A stretch of DNA of 64,000 bases from positions 5,126,256 to 5,190,255 of the forward strand of contig CAJINV010000005.1 of the NCBI GenBank assembly GCA_905178155.1, given 5' to 3'. Position 1 is the stretch's first letter; the number at the start of each line of letters is the position of its first letter. Under the pieces are notes generated by a model that was not told the DNA's origin, did no database searches, and worked only from the letters and a program-made list of their open reading frames with translations. Source of the DNA: Amoebophrya sp. A120. Taxonomy: Eukaryota; Sar; Dinophyceae; Syndiniales; Amoebophryaceae. The position numbers and the translations under genes are program-made. Below are positions 1-10,500 of this stretch, piece by piece.

Positions 1-724
1 TATTTAATTCACACACAGGGAATGAACATGAATATGAAAAACAAGCTGTTTCAAAATAAGTACACCAAAAAACGAGACGCAATAAATTGCTGATTCAAAA
101 AGAAGTAAACAACCCGGGTCGAGGACATTTTTTGCCCGCGGAGGTTGAGAATTGTGGAAATGACGAAAGGTTTTGTCTTGTACCAACGCAAATGCACATT
201 GTAGAGTGAGAAATGATGTAAAATTCTTGTAAAGTTTCTTCATCGAGCTCTTAACTGTACAAGAAATTCCAGCAATTGTACAATGAATCAGAAATAATGG
301 CAGCGCGTCGGAAACTCGCCAGAGCTGCTGCAGCCGACGCGGCGCAAAAATCTTTCAGTGCGATTTTTAGGACGGCGGGAAGGTTCTGTTCACCAATCAC
401 ATTCTCCGCGTTTTTTTTTTTCCTTTAAATTGCTTCGGTGTTAGATAAGATGCACCGGTGTGCCTGCCAAGGGAGCCGATAAGACAAAAATGGCCGAAGC
501 AATCTCTACCTTTCTTAAACTGATACGCGCTTTTGTTGGAATAGAGGTATTTGGTGTTCAACTTGCTAGGTCCTGGATTATATCGATTTTGATGCACCTT
601 CACCTTCAAGAGCTGCAGACGTTCGCTTTTTATTGTTGGACCACAGGGGGCCGACCGCTCACACTAGCAGATACTTCTGAAACGCGGTACTATTCGTATC
701 CCATCCCCGTCGAAAAGTTCGGCC
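1..724. other. 5' flank, no supported gene
   Basis: AT-rich sequence with a T-run near 410-423. Short open frames on both strands have no recognisable features. I see no introner here. It may hold the promoter or 5' leader of gene A. Confidence 0.5.
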
Positions 725-3297
725 ATGGTTTTCCAAGTTGGTGACACGGTGAAGATTCACGGACTGGCGAACCGTGTGGAACTGAACGGGAGGACGGGCA
801 GAGTGGTAGAAGCCGATGATTCACCGCCTGTTTCCAACTCTGGTAACGCAGCAGCATCTCATTCGCCGGCGGGAGCTGGAGTAGGCCGTAGGGTGACTGT
901 TGCTGTGAATGCAAGTTCATCGTCGTCGAGTTCATCTGTTTCGGGTTCTGGACGAGGAACAACTGCCGCGGCGCAAGAACAGCAGCTTTTTCAGCACGTT
1001 CGGATTCGAGAGGAGAACTTAAAAGAGGTGTTTGTGCTGAATCAGAAACAGACTGATCCACTTTCTGATCCTCGTGGTCGTGGTCCTTCGCGATACCGCA
1101 GTGCTTTCGCTGGCGACAGCACGACTACAGGTCCTCGTACAGCTCCTTCGCAAGACGACGGGGGTGCAAGCGCAGGCAATTTTTTCCCTTTCGAGATGAA
1201 CTCCTCTCCGACGTCTATCTTTTCTACGCTCCTGGATCAGTTCATGCCATTCAAGTTTCTACCCGGAACTACCAATGACGATGCGCACACAGCCAGTCGT
1301 TCTGATGCAGAACAACAGCATCAAGGGACGACGAGAAGGAACGACAGAAATGGACCTCCAAGAGCCCCACCTCCCAACTCAAATCAAACCCCGCACTACA
1401 ACCATCGGAGGTTTTCCTCCCTGGCCCGGGAAAACGCCCGCGCGGAGCTGATAAAGCAAACAAAACGGATATGGGAGTGTCAGGAGTGAAATTGACAAAG
1501 TCGAAATAACTTGTAATGCATAATATCGATTCCAGTTGGAAGCCCAATTTCCAAGCGGTGCATGACAAATTTTCGGAGCACCGGAATCCAATTTGTCATG
1601 CTGTTTCGGCACAGAAGAATGCTCCCGTAGCAGCTCTATCCCAAACCCTAAATAGGCTCACAATCTGCCTCACTTGGCATCCCGGCATGACAGGCACCTC
1701 ATGCCTTGCTTTTTCTGCATGACGAATCATTTTTTCAACTTTGTCGATTTCAAACCTGACACTTCCATAACGGACCGGGTGTTTGGTGCTGATCGGGGTT
1801 TGTGTGCTCGTTTACCTTTGGTGGAATTGGGACGGAATCGTGTTGAAGCACAAGCAGATGATATTACAATGAAAAATGCCTCCTCCCCATATCAAAACGG
1901 AAATCTGTGATGCAGATTTGTGGTCACAAATCAGGTTTGTGATGCTAGAAGGCAAACGATGCGGACTGTAGTGCTGTCTAGCGTGGGGAAGCCTTGCAGC
2001 TCCAGGATGACAGGAGGCAGCTGGAAGTGGCAAGCAGCATGACAGATTACCTGCAATTTAGGCCGCAGCTTCGTCTCTTGGCCTTCTAGCAATACAAGCC
2101 GATTTGTGTACTCAAATACAGCACCACAAATTCGCGCATCTTCCGTTTCCGATATGGGGTGGGGGCTTTTTTCACTTTGATAGATGAGAGAAGAGCAAGA
2201 AAGAAGTAGATCTTCAAGGGAAATAAACTTGTACGGACGTCGGAGCAGCAGTGGTGGAAAAAATAAAGGGGGTAGTAAAAAATCATCTGCAAATGAGATA
2301 CCGGTAGAGAATCTTCGGGCACAAAAAGCTGCTGCGAAGGCCGAGGCGCTGTCCAAGATGAACCGGAGGAAAAACAGGGCTGATACAACTAGAGGAGAAC
2401 AAGACAACAGCGGAGCGGGCGCGAGCTGGGATAGTGATCATGTTGAAGTTCTTGAAGATGATGAGGAGAATGAGGAATATGTTCATGTTGAGAACAACAA
2501 GTACACCGCCAGCGCCAACCACAACGAAAAGATTCGCAGTCAAAACCGCCGCTTGGGCCGGGAGCAACGCGCTTCTTTTAGTGAAGATCCAGTGCCCGAG
2601 CGGCCGGGCGAGCAAAAGGGAACAGAGAGGACCAATGGGACGGCGCCTTTATTTTCCACCTGGTTTTTCTTTTCTGATGCAGGCACAGGCTCAGGCTCAG
2701 CCGTCAGTGATTTGTACTTCACGAAATACGAGTCGTTGATAAAGAAGTCGCTCTTCGTGCTCCTCGGGCTGTACCTGTGCTACTCGGCGAAACTGCACCA
2801 GCAGGTCTTGCAGCGGCTGAACTTTTTGCAGCTGCTGTTTTTCGTGCAGTTGCTGCTCCAATTCTTCTGGGGCACGAACAGCCTCTTCCGGTTATTACAG
2901 TGAAAAGTGCCCCCCACCCCTGACATGGCAAAAGTTTGTGATGCGAAGTTTCCACCAAATGAAAACTTTTTGCCATGCATGACAGGAGTATGAATCTTTC
3001 TGATGCCGAGTCTAGGCGTGTATCGCATCGCTTGCATGACAAGCGCCGCTCTTGCTGGGGTCTTTTGCAATACAAATTTTTGCTATTCACGATTGGAAAC
3101 CTGTGATGCTGATAGGTGCACGACGGCGAATGTTTCAGTTGGAAAGGTTTGCAATACAAATGCTCCCAAGTAGATCGAGGAGGGGGCATTTTTCATTGTA
3201 ATGCCGGTCGCTTTTTCAGAACAGCTTTGGAGGTTTTGGGAACTTCTTCCACTGGAGAAGCGCGGACTCGAGGGTGCAGTTCTTCTTTTTCCGGTGA
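725..3297 (+). CDS. Gene A: SH3-like N-terminal module plus transmembrane segments
   Basis: Exons 725-1469, 1775-1861, 2188-2892 and 3209-3297 join to 1626 nt, 541 residues, ending in TGA. The first ATG of the frame is used. Residues 1-30 (FQVGDTVKIHGL, then LNGRTGRVV) and about 97-112 (FQHVRIREENLKEVF) resemble the small beta-barrel modules found at the start of many alveolate proteins. A Ser/Gly-rich stretch follows. Exon 2 encodes a transmembrane segment (LVLIGVCVLVYLWW). Exon 3 begins basic and probably helical (AQKAAAKAEALSKMNRRK), then acidic, and ends with two hydrophobic segments (FVLLGLYLCY and FLQLLFFVQLLLQFF). The three introns are introners with exact TSDs ACGGA, GATGA and CCGGT; the frame is maintained across all of them. 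Function is unknown. A membrane adaptor is one guess. Confidence 0.75.
1470..1774 (+). mobile_element. Introner, family E
   Basis: Starts TATGGGAGTGTCAGG and ends CTGACACTTCCATA. Target ACGGA is on both sides (1465-1469 and 1770-1774). Removal joins codons AAA CGG A and CC GGG TGT. Confidence 0.9.
1862..2187 (+). mobile_element. Introner, family F
   Basis: Starts TATTACAATGAAAAATGCC and ends ACTTTGATA. TSD GATGA. Inner arms CTCCCCATATC and GATATGGGG pair. Removal joins KQM to REEQER. Confidence 0.9.
2893..3208 (+). mobile_element. Introner, family F
   Basis: Starts TATTACAGTGAAAAGTGCC and ends TTTTTCATTGTAATG. TSD CCGGT. Removal joins SLFR to SLFQNSFGG. Confidence 0.88.
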
Positions 3298-4566
3298 GAG
3301 GGAACGAAACAAGGTGGGTACGACGGGGGAAGTGGTGATGAATGCGTGGTGGCGCCGGAGGTTGATGTGCTGCTGATTAGTTCAGAAAGTAGAGAATGCA
3401 AGCACGACACGACGAGAACTCTTCTCCAGATGATCGTCGCACGACCGAAGCCGAAGATTTTTCCGAAGTATGATTGTCACTATAGCAAAAGAAAAAACAA
3501 CAGAAACCCGCATGAGAAACATCCTGAGCATGGCAAAGTTTACGGTCCTGTATGTAAGGACGTTTTTACTTAGGACAGTGCAACGGGGACCCGCAGGAGC
3601 AGCTCTCCCTTTGATTGTCAGCGGTTCCCAAGAATCAGACCTCATCCGCTTGTATGAATCGGTGTCCCTGTCGTGCAGGAGCGCTACTTGTAATTGAAGT
3701 CGGTAGCTACAACTTGTTCTTCCCTTTGGAGTTTTACTTTATTTCAAAATACAATATTCATCGGTATCTACAACTACAACTTCTACGCGTCATTTTCGTC
3801 GGTCTTTGTGTGAGTGCTACTACTTCGGTTTTTTTTCGTTTGACAAACGTCCACTTGCTTCTGCAACTCGTCCACTTCTACTACTGCTTCGATATTACAA
3901 ATTGTATCCGTCCCTCCTTTCGTCGTTCGAGCTGTCAGAAATCGTGATTGGAATAGGATCGAGATCGGTGCATCCAAAGAATAGACTTTGGCATGTTGGT
4001 GACCACGAACGTCAGTCTTAATCGGTCGGCCGCCGTGCGTTTTGGTCCGTCTCCTCGTTTCTTCATCGATATGAGTACTTAAGCTGGAGGTCGTGGTGTC
4101 GTATTAACTGCCAGAGGACTAGCTGCTGTCCGTAACACATAGCGGAAAAGGCGTAAAAACATATCCAACTTCTTTTTGCAAAATTATGTGCAACATCAAG
4201 TCATATTTGAACAGAGCTTCAATTTCTTGCGCGTCCAATTACAACCTCCCCCATCCCGATTTCTTTATTTACATAATTTTTGCGTATTTGCTGAGGCACC
4301 CCCCGCCTAGGAGATCGACACTTTACATGATTTGAGTTGTTACTTTCTGCCCCGCGGCTCGATTGATCATGAAGATCAGTGCGGCGATGGAGCAATCTTC
4401 TTCAAGAGCCGCGACCTAGTTGAACCACCAGAACAGGCCCAGGTATAATTATACTTATATAGACAAAGCGGACCGACACGACACAAGTAGGGCCACGACC
4501 TACCTGTACTTGAGGCCCACGACATTAAAATCAAAAGGCTGCTGCAGAACTTCAACTTCATCGAGG
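3298..4566. other. Intergenic between genes A and B
   Basis: No introner and no convincing gene. An 11-codon upstream frame (4387-4419, ATGGAGCAATC start, TAG stop) precedes the gene B start. Otherwise AT-rich and unremarkable. Confidence 0.5.
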
Positions 4567-7500
4567 ATGCGACCTCCGTTTATTCTTCAGCGCCGTGGCG
4601 GCTTTATTCCCAGATCGTGTATCGACAGCGGGAAAAGTGCAGCGGCTAGTGAGGACAGGAGTAGATTTCTACGCGCACACCACGGCGAAAAGTACTCCAG
4701 GAGTCGAAGGCTCGCATCTTCATGCGCCGGGAGAAGTGGGCGGGTCTTGGTCCTTTTCTGTTTGTTCGCGATCAACATGATGTTGTCGCTATTGGGCACC
4801 ACTTCGACATCACTTCTTGGCGTATATCTTCATCTCTTCTTGGACATCAGAGCGGTCGAGCTGGGAGGCGGTGTTGTTGATAGTACCGGCATTTTTACCA
4901 CGATCACCACCACCCCAACGTGGTTCTCCGGCTTATTCGTTGCTGCAGAGCAGAAGGACCTGCGGATGAAGGAGGCTCAGGAGACTGAAAACGACTCACC
5001 TGAGGCAGACGGGATAATTGGTAGTATTGAGAACACCGACTCGCCGGAGCAGGCGGAGCCACGCACGGCTAGCTTATTTTCATCGTCCGCGCTGAATGAA
5101 AATTCAGATGTGCAGGGCCGTGCGTTCCTGGAGACGCGAGACGTACAACCTCGCAGAATCTTCGCGGACCAACATCCGCATTTGAACCCCCATGATCGTG
5201 ACGGAGCACCCCCATTTGGAGGCACCAAGGACGTCGAGCCTGAAGCAATCGCGTCTTTCGCACGCGAGAAGGAGGCAGAACATGATTTAGTACCACCAGA
5301 CGAGGATAGCGGGCCGATATTTTTGGAGTACCGATCACGCTCAGCCGATTATGACGAGGACGATGATCTTGATCGTCAGCAGGTTGATCGGAGTGAGCAT
5401 TTGGAGGTGGCGCATGTCCACTCACTCTCGGGGATACTGGAAACGGAGCAAGTGCTATCCCACGAAAAAAGTGTTACAGTTACACATTTGCTGTAACCTC
5501 AGCATCAGAACAGAGAAAACTTGCAATGCAAGGATTATATATAAGGGAAAACAGGAAGGCAACGAGGCTCCAAAGCATTTCCTGCATGAGAAAGGTTGTC
5601 TGTGTTGCCAGTTTTGCAACACAATGCGTAACTGTAACGCGTTTTTCTTCCCATAAGTGCAGAGCAGTGCGCTGCAGCGAACGCCAGACGAAGAGGACGG
5701 CTCAGACGCAGAGGACGACTCAGACGAAGAGGACGGCTCAGTCGGAGAGCACGACTCAGACGGAGAGGACGACTCAGACGGAGAGGACGACTCAGACGGA
5801 GAGAGTATTAGGCTTGGCGACCTAGACGAAGACGCGCTTGCGCTTGCCTCTGCGGGCGGAGGAGACCTTGAAGCGGGTGTGAGAGACGTACAGGCGATGC
5901 GACGGGTCGAGGCAGAACAGGCCGTAGAAGAACAGGAAGCCCGTCGCCAAGAACAAGCCCGTATCCAGGAACAGCAACAAAAAACTTTGGACGACACAAC
6001 TTTCGGGAACGTGCAGGAGGGCGATAGAATCCCACTTGCAGTGGCGGAAATGTTGGAAAGGGGAGACGCAACAAGAAAGTTCGACTTGCACCAGTGCCCA
6101 GCTGACGAAAACCAACAGGAGAATCAGCAGTGCCTACCTGAGGAAACAAAAGTAACTACTGAAGAAGTCTCGGTTTGGTACAAGGCCAGCTCCTTCTTCG
6201 GTGGCGTGGCGAAAAACATTTGGGGAAGTGCGAAGCGGCGGATTCCGGACTTGCGCAAGCCGTTCCAATGGCTGGTCGACAAGGCGACTTGGCTGAAAGA
6301 CAAGCTGAAGAATGCGGGCTCTGGCTTTTTGAAGTTCATTACCATGATATCGCAAGGAATGAAAACTGCTTCACTGTGAACTTGTGACGCAGAAAATGGA
6401 GGAAATGCAACACGACAGTACTTAGACGCATTTGTCTTGCTTCTACACATCATGCAAGATAGACATTGGGTTTATTTTCAACGTGTAGCCTTACAACGCA
6501 TGGCAAGTTTTCTTTGTCATGTGTAACGAACTTCTGGTGCAAATAAAAAACTATAAATATTTAGTACAAAATCCTCACGACAGTGAAGCACTTTTTTCTT
6601 ACGAAACGAGATGGCATTTTCTGAGGACCGTTTCAAGCGTATGTTCGGGGTGCTGACCGACCGCTTGGCGCAGATGGCCAGTTTGAGCCTCGGCGTCGCG
6701 GCGCAGGCGACCCTGTTTAAGTTCGTTCCCGGGGTTGCGGTGCACATAGGCGACTACCTGCACGGCACCGTGAAGAAAATGGTCTCCAAATTCATGAACG
6801 GGGGGCCTTTGAGTTTTTTGCGCGAGTTTCTTCAAAATGTCGTGGGCGAGGCGCTTGTGGTTTCCATTGTGCCCTTCTTGGTGCTATCAAATGCAAAAGT
6901 GTCTGGGTCTGGAAGATTCATTCTGAGACTTGTCATGCATAATTTTGTACGATCGACGATGCCTCTAATGCATGATCTAGCATCACAGATTTTTAGAGGG
7001 CTTCCTAATGCCTATTCCGCATGACAAACGCCCTCCCAGCGTAGCAAGAACCAGAATCCTTTTGCTGCTCATGCAACACAAATTTTTTAGACATCCAAAT
7101 GCAGCATCACAAGTTGCATTCTTCCAGACCCAGACATTTTTGCATTTGATAGGTGCGGGCTGCGCTCTCGCAAGTCTGGAAGCTTGTTTCCGGCGTTTTT
7201 TCGAAAGTTGTCGAAGTGCTCGGCAAGGCCGGCAAACTTGTCTCGTGGGGCATAAAGGCCACGGGTGCGCAACTCATGAACCTTGTGAAAAACGTGGCAC
7301 ACGGATTGATGGCGGTAGGCAAATACCAAAGGCAAACATGTCCGGGTCTGGAAGATGAAGTGAGACATTTGTCATGCAGTTTTTGTATCTGCAAGGAGGT
7401 CTGGAGTGCACATAAAGCATGATGAGAAATTTATTCTTGGGACGAGACCTTTGTTCCGTGCATACTCTGCATGAAGAAAAATGCCTGGAGAGCAAAATCG

Positions 7501-10500
7501 AACATCTTGTTCTGCTGACGGTGTAGTAAAATCAGTAGCTACAGAAACAGATTATTTTTGTCTGTTCCAGAAACTTCTACCAGCACGACAAGTTCGCACG
7601 CTTCCAGACCCAGATCCATATTTGCAATCCATAGCCAAGGGGTGTGGAACATGGCCAAACGCCTCACGGAGAAGGTCTTGCCCAAACGACGTGTACTACC
7701 AACCGACGGGGACGACACGTCCCCCACGACCGGCGACGCGTCCCCCACCGGCGACGCGTCCCCCACCGACGACGCGTCGTCCTCACAGGACGAGGAGGAG
7801 CATCCTTCTACTGTAGCAGCGGCAAGCTTTGGGTTTGGAGCAGAGGAAGCTTTGCATGCACCTTCAGCGCATGATCCACGGAACGCCGACAGCGACAGCG
7901 GACAAGCGCAAGGAGCACATGATCCACAGGACGACGTGTCGGATCCAGGCTCGTCGCCGGATCAAGTAGACTCGTCGGATCAAGACTCGTCGGATCAAGA
8001 TGAGGACGAGAGAAAGAACAACGAAGCGGTCCTGGCAAAGGTGGAAGCCGACGTGGGTGTAGAAGACAAAGTGGGAGCCGTGGAAACGGAAGCGACGGAA
8101 CTTTGGAACGGAATGGGCGATAAGGCGAAAATACTGGCAAAAGAAAAACTGGAACAAGAAGTCGTCAACGATGTCATGGCGCCCAGTCAAGAAATTCAAG
8201 CCGTCGAAGTAACGCCAACGCGCTTGGAAAAAGTAAAGGGCTTTGTTGGGCGCGTGGCAACGGGGTTCGGAAACTGTTTTGCCAGGGGCAAGGCCGCTTT
8301 GAAAAGCGCGATGGACCTATCCTGAGCAAAAACGTCGTCCCTAGTACCCCATAGTCGAGCTGATGGCAAATCTGCAACACAATGAAGTCTACTCCAAGTT
8401 TTGGGAGCTTTGCGTGACAAGTCTCTATGATCTGCAGTGTTGTGCTGGCTAGAAACAAACGGACGAAGCCGGCACATGAGAAAGTCAGTTTAAGTACAGT
8501 ATTTTTACAAATGCGAATGCCAAAACACGGCTAGAAATGCGTCTCATGGAGATGCACATGACAAGCGTCCTCCGCGCCATTGCAAATGTGCATGACAGCT
8601 CTGGGGCGGGGACGTTTTTGCTTGGGATAGGAGAAGATGTGGGGCACGGGTGAGGACCTGGTCCGGTGGCTGTCTACGCACATGGCTCGCATGTTTACCA
8701 GCATGCTGTTCAATGCCATGCTGTTCAAATTAGCGGGGATGGTTTCCGACCTCTTGATATCAAATGCAAAAATGTCTGGGTCTGGAAGATTTTTGCAGAC
8801 TTGTCATGCATATTTCCCATGCAGCCCCGTGCGGTCTGGCATGCAGGACCTGGCATGACAGATTCTGCGAAGTCTCTACCATGCCTCTCCTGCAGGAGAA
8901 AGAAACTCCCGCTCATGTTGGTCAAAAAGGGACAACTTTATTTGGTGATCACGCAACACAGATTTTAGTGTGACCCACCGGACGTCGCATCACAAGTTCC
9001 ATCCGCTCTCAGATGAGCCAGACACTTTCGCACTTGATACTTGACCGGGGTTTTGCATCTATTCCACCTGCCCCCTTGGCTAACTGGGCGGATCGCCAAC
9101 CAGTTAGTGGAGGCAGTGGTTGTGGTCCTTGGTATCCATTTCGAAGGCAGGATTACCGAAGTGCTGCAAGGCGTACTCCAGAAACACTTGCCCGCCATGG
9201 TTGAAAAATTTATAAAGTTCATGAAGTCTGGAGCGGGAGACCTTCTGGGGTTGGTCGGAGGCCTGGTGCCTGTGAGTCAGAGGGCTTGCGCATGGCTCGC
9301 GACGAAAGCGACGGGCGGGCTCCGTGCAGTGTTCGGAAGGGGAACATCCGATGCCGCTCAAGGGACCGGGTCGCGTTATGAGCATCAGATCCGAGACAAG
9401 ATCGCAAATTCTGCGAGGCTGGCCGCAAACAACGAGGGGGACGGGACCGCAGACGATGACACATCGCGAAGAACGAGGGACATCGCGAACACGGAGGCCG
9501 AAGTCTTGCAACACGTCCCGGACGGGGGCGATGAAGATGGGCCGCAGGCGCAGGACCAGCAGCCTCAGGCGGCCCCTACTGCGAGCTTCATCAGCACTAC
9601 CAGCGACGACGGCGGAGTGCTCTCACGGTTTCGCCATTGCTTTGGCCACTCATGTGAACGAAGTTTGCAAAACTTCAACGACGCGATGAGAATGTTTGCG
9701 CGCGCCACGCGCAGCGTCGTCGGCTTTATTGGTTCAAAGGCAGCGAACTTCAAGACGTACGTGAAAAACGTCGGCGCCCAGAGCCTGCGCGCCTCCGTTC
9801 GTACAGTCGCGGATGTGATGCTTGCCAACGTGGTGGATTTTGTGTTTCCTTACATTTTCTTCGTGTTAACGAAGATCTGTCCTGTTTTGGGCCCCTTTGC
9901 TTTCATCGTCCGGCTTTTGCTGCAGAAGCTTGCGTCGCTGCTTTTCTATTTCAAGCCGCCTAAGTCGGACGATCTGGGCGCAGTAGAGGCGCCGGCCGCG
10001 ACGACCGGAGCGTCGTCTTTCGTGGAGCAAGAAAGTGGCGAAGGAGCAGCGGAAGTTGATGCTGATTCTGATTCCGATGCTGATGCTGATTCTGAAGCTG
10101 AAGGTGATGCTGATGAAGAGGTCAAAGAACTAGGCGACGAGATTTACAAAAATTTTTTTACGATGGCTCAAGATACGCTCCAGAGGGTCATTGGTGGCGA
10201 TGGCCTGAGAGGCAAGATCGCGGATGTAATCCGACATCACTTGTTCCCCGATAACCACGGCAGGGAGAACAGCTTCCTCGAAACCACCGCGGACCACGGG
10301 GAAACGCAACTGCCGGCTCCGCTCGCAAATATGGAAGAGGAGAAGCCGATGGATTTGTTCCTCGAAGCCATTGCGGACGAGGAAACGCAACTACCGGCGC
10401 CGCTCGCAGTCGCGACAGACCCGCTTTTTGAACCAGCAACGAGCACAGGTTTTCTGGCGCGCCGGCCGTCCTCGTCGTCGGAGCAGGGGAGCCCCGCAGA

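Noticed and set aside
4420-4566. Upstream extension of gene B from a TTG codon
   Set aside because: Eukaryotic initiation at TTG is unlikely; the first in-frame ATG is 4567.
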